Shown here: in pieces, positions 16,864 to 26,072 of the stretch
Numbering within the stretch: position 1 is the first letter of the stretch
Layout: every line of letters starts with the position of its first letter
From: an uncultured Nitrospira sp.
Lineage (GTDB): Bacteria > Nitrospirota > Nitrospiria > Nitrospirales > UBA8639
NCBI GenBank assembly: GCA_902500695.1
Contig: CABVRQ010000011.1
Coordinates: 1-64,000, forward strand
Direction of reading: 5' to 3'
Length of the DNA: 64,000 nucleotides
Translations under genes and position numbers: made by a program
Notes under the pieces: model-generated
The model's database searches: none
Told to the model about the DNA's origin: nothing
Seen by the model: the letters and a program-made list of their open reading frames with translations, nothing else

Positions 16864-17181
16864 TTAAGCAGATGCCACAATTTCAGTGATTCGAACCTGC
16901 GTGAACCCCTGACGATGGCCCTTGGTCCGTCGATAGTTTTTACGTCGTTTCTTTTTGAAAATGGTAATGGACCGGGTTCGCGCATGTCGGATAATCTCCC
17001 CTTTGACCACGGCATCTGTAATCATGGGAGAGCCGACAATAGGCGCCTGGTCCGTTTGGACAAATCGTACTGAGTCAAATTGAATGATAGACCCGACATC
17101 GCCTTCAAGGGACTCGACTTGTAGGATACCGTTCGGTTCCGCCCGGTATTGTTTTCCACCTGTTTCGATAATTGCATACAT
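16864..17181 (-). CDS. rplU: 50S ribosomal protein L21
   Basis: A 105-residue ribosomal protein. MYAIIETGGKQYR opens the chain as in nearly all L21 proteins, and KKKRRKNYRRTKGHRQ near residues 74-89 is the basic rRNA-binding part. The start at 17181 is set by the Shine-Dalgarno AAGGAG, 9 nt upstream. A start 8 codons earlier is less likely. It heads the minus-strand block rplU-rpmA-obgE-proB-nadD-rsfS-bioB. Confidence 0.97.
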   Translation of the reverse strand: MYAIIETGGKQYRAEPNGILQVESLEGDVGSIIQFDSVRFVQTDQAPIVGSPMITDAVVKGEIIRHARTRSITIFKKKRRKNYRRTKGHRQGFTQVRITEIVASA

Positions 17182-17221
17182 AGTGTTTAGCTCCTTAACA
17201 AACACGCATTTTGCCAGTATG

Positions 17222-17251
17222 TTTACATTTATGTCAAGATTTTAGTATATC
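17222..17251 (+). promoter_or_regulatory. Possible sigma-70 promoter for ilvE
   Basis: TTTACA at 17222-17227 and TATATC at 17246-17251 with an 18-bp spacer, about 100 bp upstream of the ilvE start and in the divergent gap with rplU. Judged only by resemblance to the -35/-10 consensus. Confidence 0.35.
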
Positions 17252-17349
17252 ATCACGCGTTCTTGGTGTCTGACAAAAATAAATCCGTGATGCCCTTGGT
17301 TACCACGCCTTGTTTTTTTCAGCCTTATGTCAATCGGAGAAGTATTTCT

Positions 17350-18264
17350 ATGGTGACTGTGTCAAAAAAAATCTGGATGGATGGAGCTCTTGTCGACTGG
17401 GATGAGGCCTCGGTTCATGTTCTGACTCATTCTCTCCATTATGGTCTCGCGGCATTTGAGGGGATCCGTTGTTATGAGGGCGAGGCCGGATCAAACATCT
17501 TTCGGTTAGAGGAGCATGTCGACCGGCTGTTTGAATCTGCCCATATCACCATGATGCCCATGCCTTTTACCAAAAAAGAAGTGTCGGACGCTATTGTTGA
17601 GACGGTTCGAGTCAATCAATTAGCCTCGTGTTACATCCGTCCCATCGCGTATGTGGGGTATGGCGCGATGGGAGTGTACCCTGGTGACAACCCGATTCGT
17701 TTGGCTATTGCGGCTTGGCCATGGGGTTCGTATTTAGGGGAGGATGCTCTGGCGGAAGGAATCAGGGCAAAAATCTCATCCTTCACCCGGCACCATGTGA
17801 ATGTATCCATGACTCGGGCAAAAATATCCGGATATTACGTCAATTCGATCTTAGCCAAATGGGAGGCAAAGAAGTCTGGATATGCCGAATGTATCCTCCT
17901 TGATCCTGATGGTTATGTTGCTGAGGGGACAGGAGAAAACGTGTTTATTGTGAAAAAGGGGGTCTTAAAAACGACTCCCTTGACCTCTATTCTTGACGGG
18001 ATTACCAGGAATTCGATTCTTGAATTGGCGAGAGCAAAAAAAATCCCGGTGATTGAGGAACGCTTTACTCGTGATGCGATGTACGTGGCAGACGAAATAT
18101 TTCTTACCGGAACAGCTGCCGAAGTGACACCGGTTCGCGAATTGGATGATCGAAAAATCGGCGAAGGTAAGCCAGGACCTCTCACAAAATCCCTGCAAGA
18201 TGATTTCTTTAGGATTGTGCGTGGCGAAGATGCGGCTTATGCCAATTGGCTGACTCCTATTTAG
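17350..18264 (+). CDS. ilvE: Branched-chain amino acid aminotransferase
   Basis: A 304-residue fold type IV PLP enzyme that moves the amino group between glutamate and the keto acids of leucine, isoleucine and valine. LHYGLAAFEGIRCY (about 29-42), RPIAYVGYGAMG, the PLP lysine Lys158 in RAKISGYYVNS, and EGTGENVFIVK with the tail LTGTAAEV are all family marks. The start at ATG 17350 is preferred over upstream ones because of GGAG about 10 nt before it and because the first 29 residues of the longer frame do not fit. It stands alone on plus. Confidence 0.94.
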   Translation: MVTVSKKIWMDGALVDWDEASVHVLTHSLHYGLAAFEGIRCYEGEAGSNIFRLEEHVDRLFESAHITMMPMPFTKKEVSDAIVETVRVNQLASCYIRPIAYVGYGAMGVYPGDNPIRLAIAAWPWGSYLGEDALAEGIRAKISSFTRHHVNVSMTRAKISGYYVNSILAKWEAKKSGYAECILLDPDGYVAEGTGENVFIVKKGVLKTTPLTSILDGITRNSILELARAKKIPVIEERFTRDAMYVADEIFLTGTAAEVTPVRELDDRKIGEGKPGPLTKSLQDDFFRIVRGEDAAYANWLTPI

Positions 18265-18358
18265 GAGCTGAAATTCTGACAGGTGGCCCCATGATTCTGG
18301 GCCATTCCACCAGTTGTCCTGCGGTCAAACTAGTTGCCGACTCAGCAATTGAAATAGT

Positions 18359-18730
18359 TTATGGAGTAGTCGGGTCGGCAGTCGTCTCTGGCGCTGGTTC
18401 AGTTGCGTTGGTTTCCGTTGAAGGAGTTGCCGCGGGTGTCGATGGAGAAGGCGATTCATGATGGGAGGTTGGGTGAAGATCGATCACCGTGGACGAAGTA
18501 TTGGCCTGTTTAGAAAGTAGAGCCAGGCTGAGGGATGTCAGCATAAATACAATAGCGGCTCCCACGGTGATTTTACTCAGAAACGTACCGGGGCCGCGGC
18601 TTCCAAACACCGTTTGAGAAGACCCTCCAAACGATGCACCGATCTCAGCGCCTTTTCCTGCTTGGAGCAAGATGGCGGCAATCATGAGAAAACAGACTAT
18701 GATATGAAGAATGACAGTCAGAGTATACAT
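18359..18730 (-). CDS. secG: Protein-export membrane protein SecG
   Basis: A 123-residue protein with two membrane segments (about 3-22 and 52-70) joined by AGKGAEIGASFGGSSQTVFGS, the conserved SecG loop. It is the small non-essential subunit of SecYEG. After residue 75 there is a Pro/Thr/Ser/Glu-rich tail of about 45 residues, longer than usual and probably disordered. It follows tpiA, a common order (gap-pgk-tpiA-secG). Confidence 0.94.
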   Translation of the reverse strand: MYTLTVILHIIVCFLMIAAILLQAGKGAEIGASFGGSSQTVFGSRGPGTFLSKITVGAAIVFMLTSLSLALLSKQANTSSTVIDLHPTSHHESPSPSTPAATPSTETNATEPAPETTADPTTP

Positions 18731-18761
18731 AATGTGTGCGTGTTTATTGCCGTGTTTATGG

Positions 18762-19520
18762 TTAATTGTAAGCAGCTAATTCGGCTATCTTAACAAAGGA
18801 TTCGGAATTCAAACAAGCTTTTCCCACGAGAGCCCCATTTATTTGTGGAGATTGAAAGAGACTTTTGGCATTGTCTTTGGTCACGCTCCCCCCGTAAATG
18901 ATTCTGGTTTGATCAGGTTTGATGTCCCATTGCGTGGCGAGAAAGGATCGGATGTGGCTATGAACCTCGGCCGCCTGGTCGACGGTAGCCGCCTGGCCGG
19001 TTCCAATCGCCCAGACAGGTTCATAGGCGATGGTGATCTCTGTAAAATTTTTCGATTCGAGACCTTCAAGTCCTGTTTGTAGTTGATGCTGAATGACTGC
19101 CTGCGTTTTATTTGATTGGCGCTCATCCAGACGTTCCCCGACACACAAAATTGGTAACACGGCATGGTGGAGGGCGGCGTGGACTTTTTTATTAATATCC
19201 TGGTCGGTTTCTCCGAAAATATGCCGTCGTTCGGAATGTCCAATAATGACATAGTGACAGCCGACGTCCCGTAACATGGGTGGCGAAATTTCTCCGGTAA
19301 AGGCACCTTCGTCACTGGCACAGGTATTTTGAGCGGCCAATTTGATGGGTGTGGAGGCCAGCAGGCGTGAGACCGCTGGTAAGGACACGAATGATGGGGC
19401 GATGGCCAACTCTACTGAGACCTGTGGTTGATAAATCTTCAGTATATCCTTCACCAGGGACTCGGCCTGGGAAATGGTCTTGTGCATTTTCCAATTGCCG
19501 ACAATAAGGCGATGCAACAT
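18762..19520 (-). CDS. tpiA: Triosephosphate isomerase
   Basis: A 252-residue barrel enzyme that interconverts dihydroxyacetone phosphate and glyceraldehyde 3-phosphate. VGNWKMHKT (catalytic Lys), IIGHSERRH (catalytic His) and AYEPVWAIGTG (catalytic Glu) are intact, as is the phosphate loop YGGSV. It lies 46 bp after pgk and 31 bp before secG. Confidence 0.97.
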   Translation of the reverse strand: MLHRLIVGNWKMHKTISQAESLVKDILKIYQPQVSVELAIAPSFVSLPAVSRLLASTPIKLAAQNTCASDEGAFTGEISPPMLRDVGCHYVIIGHSERRHIFGETDQDINKKVHAALHHAVLPILCVGERLDERQSNKTQAVIQHQLQTGLEGLESKNFTEITIAYEPVWAIGTGQAATVDQAAEVHSHIRSFLATQWDIKPDQTRIIYGGSVTKDNAKSLFQSPQINGALVGKACLNSESFVKIAELAAYN

Positions 19521-19566
19521 GAGAACCTCTTAACTTTTGGAAGTAAAAAAAGCGGGGTCGTTGGGA

Positions 19567-20766
19567 TCAAAGACGATCGGGTAAGGCTGCAAGCCCTGGC
19601 ATATGTTTGCCTTCCAGGAGTTGGAGGGCCGCACCACCACCGGTTGAAATGAAGGACATACTTTCGGATTCTCCTGCGCGATATACGGCGAGAGCCGTAT
19701 CTCCTCCTCCCACAATCGTTTTGGCATAGGCATTGGCTACAGCATGGGCCATGGCAAAGGTCCCGCGTGAAAATGCATCACGCTCAAAGACTCCCATGGG
19801 TCCATTCCACAAAATCGTTTTGGCGTTTTGGACGGCTTCACTGAACAGACGGACCGACGCGGGCCCGATGTCCATGCCATACCAGCCCGCAGGGATTTCC
19901 TGCACCGGGACAATTTTTGTTTCCGCTTCAGGGTCGAGACTGGCGGCGACGACGCAATCCACGGGAAGATAAAATTTGATTTTTTGAGCCATCGCCTGTT
20001 CGTGAATGCGTTTGGCAAAGTCCAGCATGTCTTTTTCGACGAGAGATTGGCCGATCTCCAATCCCATGGCCTTGATAAAGGTAAAGGCCATGCCGCCACC
20101 GATGATGACTTTATCAACCACCTTGCCGAGATTTTCAATGACCCCGATTTTCCCCGAAACTTTTGCCCCTCCCAAAATGGCCACAAACGGACGAACGGGG
20201 TTCTCCACCGTGCCTTCCAAGGCTTCGACTTCCCGTTTCATCAAAAATCCTGCTGCGGATACTTTGACATATTTGGTGATGCCAACGGTGGAGGCATGAG
20301 ACCGGTGGGCGGTTCCAAATGCGTCATTGATGTACACATCTGCCAATGAGGCCAATTGTGCCGAGAACTGGTCGTCGTTTTTTTCTTCTTCCGGATGAAA
20401 TCGCAGGTTTTCTAATACGACCACATCGCCGGGTTTGGCTTTATTGACGACAACTTCCACTGCCGGCCCGATGCAATCGCCAACAAATTCAACCGGTTTA
20501 TTCAACAGTCGCTGGAGTCGTTTGGCAACGGGAGCCAGGCTGAGTGCCTGGTTGATGGTTCCATCTGGCCGTCCCAAGTGAGAACAGAGAATGACGATAG
20601 CGTCTTCATCCACGGCACGATTAATGGTCGGAAGGGCCGCCCGGATCCTGGAATCGTCAGTGATTTGGCAGGAATCATCAAGGGGAACGTTGAAGTCCAC
20701 TCGGATGAGTACGCGTTTGTTGCGGAGGTCAACCTGATCAATGGTTTGTTTTTTTAAATGCTTCAT
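19567..20766 (-). CDS. pgk: Phosphoglycerate kinase
   Basis: A 399-residue glycolytic enzyme. The N-terminal domain has RVLIRVDFNVPLDD and HLGRPDG. The linker region LGGAKVSGKIGVI and the nucleotide-domain end VGGGDTALA with FISTGGGAALQLLEG are all intact. It transfers phosphate between 1,3-bisphosphoglycerate and ADP. It is the second gene of the gap-pgk-tpiA-secG unit, with about 80 bp after gap. Confidence 0.97.
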   Translation of the reverse strand: MKHLKKQTIDQVDLRNKRVLIRVDFNVPLDDSCQITDDSRIRAALPTINRAVDEDAIVILCSHLGRPDGTINQALSLAPVAKRLQRLLNKPVEFVGDCIGPAVEVVVNKAKPGDVVVLENLRFHPEEEKNDDQFSAQLASLADVYINDAFGTAHRSHASTVGITKYVKVSAAGFLMKREVEALEGTVENPVRPFVAILGGAKVSGKIGVIENLGKVVDKVIIGGGMAFTFIKAMGLEIGQSLVEKDMLDFAKRIHEQAMAQKIKFYLPVDCVVAASLDPEAETKIVPVQEIPAGWYGMDIGPASVRLFSEAVQNAKTILWNGPMGVFERDAFSRGTFAMAHAVANAYAKTIVGGGDTALAVYRAGESESMSFISTGGGAALQLLEGKHMPGLAALPDRL

Positions 20767-20845
20767 GCCTTCCTTTCCCTTCCGAGGTCGACGGCTGTAT
20801 TGCTACACGGGGGAAAGCCCTATATTTCTGCGGTGATGCGATTCT

Positions 20846-21850
20846 CTAACGGTGTTGAGCGAGAACATTGATCAGGTCGTGTAAGCGGCATGAATACCCC
20901 CATTCATTGTCATACCAGGCAAACACTTTGACGAGCCGTTTATTGATGACGGAAGTGAGAGGTGCGTCCACGGTGGCTGAGTATGAACAGCCATTGAGAT
21001 CACTTGAAACAATTGGGGCTTCAGAGACCTGCAAATAGCCTTTTAGCGAACTCTGAGCAGCTTGTTGAAAAGCCGCGTTCACCGTTGCCGCATCACAATC
21101 GCGTTCGACTTCAACTGAAAGGTCAATGAGCGATACATTGGGGGTCGGCACTCGAATGGCCATGCCATCGATTTTCCCTTTTAGTTCCGGGATGACCAGG
21201 TACAACGCTTTGGCCGCCCCTGTTGACGTGGGAATCATGGATAAGGTGGCCGCTCGTGCCCGTCGTAAATCCTTATGAGGCAAATCAAGCAGTTGTTGAT
21301 CGTTGGTGTAAGAATGGATGGTGGTCATAAACCCATGCTTGATACCGAATTCCTGTAAAAGGACCTTCGAAACCGGAGCAAGACAATTCGTCGTACAAGA
21401 GGCGTTGGATATGATGGTGTGTTGTTGAGGATTGTAGTCGGAGTCATTCACTCCTAACACGATCGTGATATCCGGGTCTTTGGCGGGTGCTGAAATGATG
21501 ACCCGCTTGGCTCCGGCAGAAATGTGTTGTCCCGCGCCTTGCCGGTCTGTAAATCGACCAGTGGATTCAATGACGAAATCGACCTGGTGTTCTTTCCAAG
21601 GCAGAGATTGAGGGTCTTTGATGGCCAGGATCTGAATCTTCTTCCCATTCACGGTCAAAAAGCCGGGCCCGTCTTGAATATCGGCTTGAAATTTTCCATG
21701 AATCGAGTCATAGGTCAAAAGATGAGCCAGGGTTTTTGAGTCAGTCAGGTCATTGATGGCCACAATCTCGATGGAAGGATCATTGAAACAGGTCCGGAAA
21801 AAATTTCTTCCGATGCGACCAAACCCATTAATGGCAACGCGGATACTCAT
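20846..21850 (-). CDS. gap: Glyceraldehyde-3-phosphate dehydrogenase, type I
   Basis: A 334-residue enzyme. INGFGRIGRNFFR is the NAD-binding start, SNASCTTNCLAP holds the catalytic cysteine (about 152), and WYDNEWGYSCR closes the catalytic domain. The aspartate in AINDL, after the second strand, favours NAD over NADP (inference). It is the first gene of the glycolytic unit on minus. Confidence 0.97.
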   Translation of the reverse strand: MSIRVAINGFGRIGRNFFRTCFNDPSIEIVAINDLTDSKTLAHLLTYDSIHGKFQADIQDGPGFLTVNGKKIQILAIKDPQSLPWKEHQVDFVIESTGRFTDRQGAGQHISAGAKRVIISAPAKDPDITIVLGVNDSDYNPQQHTIISNASCTTNCLAPVSKVLLQEFGIKHGFMTTIHSYTNDQQLLDLPHKDLRRARAATLSMIPTSTGAAKALYLVIPELKGKIDGMAIRVPTPNVSLIDLSVEVERDCDAATVNAAFQQAAQSSLKGYLQVSEAPIVSSDLNGCSYSATVDAPLTSVINKRLVKVFAWYDNEWGYSCRLHDLINVLAQHR

Positions 21851-22083
21851 AGTTTGATATACCTAACTAAATGAAAATAAGGAAATCTTTCATAGGTATA
21901 TGATCGTAATTTCACAATAGCATGAAGTCAAGAAAATATCGCAAGTCCGGCTCAAGAAAATTCCTCGTTTGCCGGGTTGTGAGAGCCATTAGCCTTTGTA
22001 AGGTCAGGCTATTTCCGTGAACTATGGTTTCTCTGTGAGCACTTTGGAGTGAGGAATATGAAATTGTGGTCCTTGTTGGTCTC

Positions 22084-22107
22084 TCTGTAGAAGAGTTCTT
22101 CTACAGA
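22084..22107. repeat. Perfect 11-bp inverted repeat between trpS and gap
   Basis: TCTGTAGAAGA (22084-22094) and its exact complement TCTTCTACAGA (22097-22107) are separated by GT. It lies in the 288-bp gap downstream of trpS and upstream of gap. No U-tract follows on the minus strand, so it may be an operator or RNA hairpin rather than a simple terminator. Confidence 0.5.
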
Positions 22108-22138
22108 AGGTGCTCGGGGATTAGGTGATTCGAGGTTG

Positions 22139-23122
22139 CTAGAGAATTTTCATCGCGGTTTTCACTTCCTGCATCGTCTCGTGCGCCTGCTGAGAGGCGC
22201 GTTTCCGTCCTTCTTCTACCATTTCCTGCATGTGTTCAGGATGTTGAAGAATTGTCGCCCGTTTATCCCACATAGGGCTGTAGCGTTCGACCATGGCATC
22301 GGCAACTTGTCGCTTGCAATCGATGCATCCTATGGCCGCGGTGCGACAATCCTGGTTGACCTGTTTGACGACGTCGGCCGAGGAATAAATTTTGTGGAAG
22401 TCGAATACCGGGCAGACATCAGGATCGCCCTTGTCGGTCCGGCGAACCCTTGCCGGATCCGTCACCATGGTTTTGAGCTTTTGTCGAACGACCGGCTCGG
22501 TATCGGACAGATTGATCGTATTGCCGTAACTTTTACTCATTTTTCGTCCGTCGGTCCCCAAGACTTTGGGAAACTGAGTGAGATATTCCTTGGGTTCAGG
22601 AAACACGGGTGAATAGAGATTATTGAATCGGCGCCCAATCTCACGCGTGAGTTCCAAATGGGGAAGCTGGTCTTTGCCAACCGGAACGATATCGGGTTTG
22701 TATAACAAAATGTCTGCCGCCTGGAGCACCGGATAGCCTAAAAAACCATAGGTGGAGAGATCTTTTTCTTTAATTTCGTCCTGTTTTTCCTTATACGTAG
22801 GATTTCGCTCCAGCCAGGGAATCGGCACAATCATAGAGAGAAGCAGATGAAGAATGGCGTGTTCGGGAATGCTGGATTGGACAAACACGGTAGCCCGGTT
22901 CGGATCAATGCCGGCTGCCAGCCAATCAATCAGCAATTCCTGTGTGAATTCTTTAATCCGGCTGGTGTCGGCATAATTCGTCGACAATGCATGCCAGTCG
23001 GCCACAAAAAAATAGCAGTCGTATTGGGTTTGTAACGTTTTCCAATTTTCCAGCGCACCAAGAAGATTGCCTAAATGCATGAACCCGCTCGGTTGCATAC
23101 CGCTGAGTACACGTGTGGTCAT
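22139..23122 (-). CDS. trpS: Tryptophanyl-tRNA synthetase
   Basis: A 327-residue class I synthetase. MQPSGFMHLGNLLGA contains the HIGH-type signature (HLGN), and KMSKSYGNTI is the KMSKS loop. FFVADWHALST and VPVGKDQLPHLELTREI are typical of TrpRS. Length is normal. It follows the M50 protease gene by 21 bp, so it is probably co-transcribed with it. Confidence 0.96.
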   Translation of the reverse strand: MTTRVLSGMQPSGFMHLGNLLGALENWKTLQTQYDCYFFVADWHALSTNYADTSRIKEFTQELLIDWLAAGIDPNRATVFVQSSIPEHAILHLLLSMIVPIPWLERNPTYKEKQDEIKEKDLSTYGFLGYPVLQAADILLYKPDIVPVGKDQLPHLELTREIGRRFNNLYSPVFPEPKEYLTQFPKVLGTDGRKMSKSYGNTINLSDTEPVVRQKLKTMVTDPARVRRTDKGDPDVCPVFDFHKIYSSADVVKQVNQDCRTAAIGCIDCKRQVADAMVERYSPMWDKRATILQHPEHMQEMVEEGRKRASQQAHETMQEVKTAMKIL

Positions 23123-23143
23123 AGATTAGTATTCCGGTTTTAG

Positions 23144-23866
23144 TTAAGTGATAAAAGCAGGTAGAAAGAGATATTGAAATATCTGAAACACCATTCCGAT
23201 AAAACTGCTGATTATGGGGATAGACGAATTCAGCATCAGAAGTCCCAAAATAAGAAACATCCCATAGGGTTCCAACCGGTTTAAGACTTCCGCGGACCTG
23301 ACCGGGAGAAGGCTTCGGAGGACCCGGCTCCCATCCAACGGAGGAACCGGCAAAAGGTTGAAGGAAAATAACACGATATTAATGATCATGGAAGATAAGG
23401 CCATGGCCGTGAGGGGAACCAAGATCATTCCGAGAAGGTCCCGTCGTGGTTCAACTCCTGGCTGGGGAGGCCAATTGGCCTGGAGCGTAGGGTCGAGATA
23501 GAGGAACAGGGTTAGCATGAGGCTACTGACAATGGCCAAGAATAAATTCATGAGTGGTCCGGCCGCAGCAACAAATGCCATGTCCCGTCTGGGATTATGG
23601 AGTTGTGCGGGATTGACCGGAACGGGTTTGGCCCAACCAAAGACAAACCCTCCAGGAATCAGGGATAACATCAGTGGCACAATAATGCTTCCATAGAGGT
23701 CGATGTGCGGTAGGGGGTTGACGGTGAGTCGTCCCAGGTTTTTGGCGGTCTGGTCTCCAAAGAAATTCGCGACCCATCCATGGGCGCATTCGTGTAATAC
23801 CACTGCGGCCATGAGTGGAACCAGCATGAAAGAGAGGTTATAGAGAAAAGAGGAAAGGGAATCCAT
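23144..23866 (-). CDS. Site-2 protease-like M50 metallopeptidase
   Basis: A 240-residue inner-membrane protein of the small SpoIVFB/YwhC-like group. The zinc motif HECAH is at residues 25-29 within the first membrane segment. The third ligand lies in PVPPLDGSRVL. NPLPHIDLYGSIIVPL and GWAKPVPVNP are characteristic of this rhomboid-sized M50 group. There is no PDZ domain. Such genes often precede trpS, with scpA or other genes nearby; the substrate is unknown. The start is 5 bp from the stop of the upstream receptor-like gene. Confidence 0.9.
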   Translation of the reverse strand: MDSLSSFLYNLSFMLVPLMAAVVLHECAHGWVANFFGDQTAKNLGRLTVNPLPHIDLYGSIIVPLMLSLIPGGFVFGWAKPVPVNPAQLHNPRRDMAFVAAAGPLMNLFLAIVSSLMLTLFLYLDPTLQANWPPQPGVEPRRDLLGMILVPLTAMALSSMIINIVLFSFNLLPVPPLDGSRVLRSLLPVRSAEVLNRLEPYGMFLILGLLMLNSSIPIISSFIGMVFQIFQYLFLPAFIT

Positions 23867-23871
23867 GTCGC

Positions 23872-25815
23872 TTAGTTGAGTTGGGTAAACGCCTTATTTT
23901 TAACCTGGAGTAGGTAGAGCCTCCGGTTCAGAATGCCAGCCGAACTAAAAGAGGCAAATCCGCTCAACGCCGGCAAGTCAGAGCGTCGCACAAGTTGGTC
24001 CCAGATCCCCTGTCCGGATTGAGCGCCATGGCGGATCGTTTCCATGACCATGGTTGCGGCATCATAGGCTTGAAAGGCAAAGAGGGAGGGTTCTTTTTGA
24101 AACTGGCTGCGATACCGATGAACAAACATCTGAATGTTGGGGTCAGGGCTGTTGGGGAAAAACCCATCGACAAAAATATGGCCGTCCAGATCGTGTTTGG
24201 CCCACCGAAACAACTCAGGATTATGCCAGCTATTACCGCCTAAAATCGGCACATTCATGTCATAAAATGCCAGTTGGGCGGCAATGAGGGCTAAGTGTAC
24301 CGGCTGTCCTGGGACAAACACGGCGTCAAACCCTGGTGTGTAGACCGTCCGATCTTCCCCGGTTCGGGTCTTTTCATTTTCGGTTGTGCCGTATGTGGCC
24401 AGATCTTTTTCCTTTAAGTGGCGTAATTGTTCACCAATATCGGTCTGGTCGTCAGCATAGCCTTCAGAAGCGATAATTTCCCCGCCGGAGTGCAACACTT
24501 CCTTAGCGAACATAGCAGCCATTTCACGTCCATACGCTGTTTGGGGATAAATAATGCCAAAGCGATGATATCCCAGCTTTAGAATAGCGTATTCTACCAG
24601 GCGTTTGGCTTGGACGGATGAGGTCATGGCGGTACTAAACCAAAATGATCCAAATTGCCGCACGTTCAAGAGTGTGGATGAAGGGGTAACGAATGGTATG
24701 GCATTTTCATCAGGGAGTCGGGCGAGTTCCTGTATCTCACGGGATAACAAGGGCCCCACGACCGCAATGGGCCGAAATTCATCAAGCATTTGTTGGATCT
24801 CGACGCGTAACGGGGCGGTGAGGGTTGTGGTGTCTTTTACGACCAGCCCAACCGAGGTCAGTCCCCATTGTTCCTTGGCGATTTCGAGGGCGAGACGAAT
24901 GCCGTTTAACGAATCTGTGCCATAGTTTTTCATTGGACCGGAAAAAGGCAAGGCGGCTGCCACAATATGAGAATGGAATTTGATCTTGCTGATAAATGAT
25001 TGCAGGAGGGCCATCGCAGTTTGAGCATAAGGATGGGTGGGATAGCGTTTGAGAAATCCCCGGATATCCCGTTCGGCCAGGACCTCATCTCCGTGGGCGG
25101 TATGCAGTTCAATCAGCCGGATGGTCGCGATGTCACCTGGATAGCGGGAGGCATACCCTTCCACAAGTTCCTGGAGGGCAGGTTCGTCTAACTGTTGCAA
25201 AATCAGAGATTGAGTGAGGCCTTCTAATTCGAGCCGTTCTGTTTGATCGGCCAGACCCATTTCATTTAATGCAGCTTTTACGGCACCCAGCGGGTTGTGA
25301 TTGGCTAACTCGGTTTGACGGATCAATTGGAATATTGACCGGCGTAGGTCCAGGTCAGTGGCATAGTCCAGTGCCTGATACAATTGATCCAGGGCAGGCT
25401 GATAGTCCTGTAATTCGATATAGAGTTCGGCCATCAAAACACGAGCAGGGTTCGTGGAACGTGAAAAGGGAAATTCTTCCAGGAGTTGCTTTAAAACCGT
25501 AAGGGCATCCGTCGGCTGGTGATCATGTTTCAGTGCGGTCGCTTGCAAGAGATAGGCTTCTTCCAGGATATCCGGAGGAGGGAATGAATCAATCAATTTC
25601 TCGAGAGTGAGGATGGCGGCTGCAGGGTTACCTGCTTCCAGCTCCGATCTTGCCCTGTCCAGAAGAGGGGGAGTCGAAGCTTGTTGGGCGAATACGAGGT
25701 CGGTCGCCACGCCAATGTGGAGTACCCCTCCCTGGTTCAACAGCGATCCCAAGCCCCCAAGGATGAGAATCAATAGGGTTCGCAGCAACAGATATTTGAG
25801 TAAGACAATCGTCAA
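23872..25815 (-). CDS. TPR plus periplasmic-binding-fold protein, LpoA/LivJ-like
   Basis: A 647-residue exported protein. The start is probably TTG 25815, because the hydrophobic stretch LLLRTLLILILGGLG then forms a signal segment. Residues about 45-270 are helical repeats of TPR type (AILTLEKLIDSFPP, ALTVLKQLLEEFP, ELYIELQDYQPAL). From about 280 a type I periplasmic-binding domain begins: VAAALPFSGPMKNYG, VGPLLS, FGIIYPQTAYGREM and PILGGNSW. This layout is that of the penicillin-binding protein activator LpoA and of amino-acid-binding receptors. No ABC permease is adjacent, which favours an LpoA-like role over transport. It is followed closely by the M50 protease gene. Confidence 0.8.
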   Translation of the reverse strand: MTIVLLKYLLLRTLLILILGGLGSLLNQGGVLHIGVATDLVFAQQASTPPLLDRARSELEAGNPAAAILTLEKLIDSFPPPDILEEAYLLQATALKHDHQPTDALTVLKQLLEEFPFSRSTNPARVLMAELYIELQDYQPALDQLYQALDYATDLDLRRSIFQLIRQTELANHNPLGAVKAALNEMGLADQTERLELEGLTQSLILQQLDEPALQELVEGYASRYPGDIATIRLIELHTAHGDEVLAERDIRGFLKRYPTHPYAQTAMALLQSFISKIKFHSHIVAAALPFSGPMKNYGTDSLNGIRLALEIAKEQWGLTSVGLVVKDTTTLTAPLRVEIQQMLDEFRPIAVVGPLLSREIQELARLPDENAIPFVTPSSTLLNVRQFGSFWFSTAMTSSVQAKRLVEYAILKLGYHRFGIIYPQTAYGREMAAMFAKEVLHSGGEIIASEGYADDQTDIGEQLRHLKEKDLATYGTTENEKTRTGEDRTVYTPGFDAVFVPGQPVHLALIAAQLAFYDMNVPILGGNSWHNPELFRWAKHDLDGHIFVDGFFPNSPDPNIQMFVHRYRSQFQKEPSLFAFQAYDAATMVMETIRHGAQSGQGIWDQLVRRSDLPALSGFASFSSAGILNRRLYLLQVKNKAFTQLN

Positions 25816-26072
25816 AGGGAATTTACCTACACGCCTTGGAAATGGAAGGGTATGTCCGTATGGATACAGTCCTACACCCGAATGAATGTGTGGGTGGATA
25901 ATTCAAGAGCAGGATACGGTGACGACAACACTTTTCTTGTTTAGTATATCAGGAAGTTCTCTTACCAAAATAGAAGAACGCAAGAAAAACTCTTGATCGG
26001 ATTACGGCCGGTGGGGTCATGAAAACGTTTGGGGTTCTTTCATCATGAAGATGAGGGTGGGGCAAAGAGCTA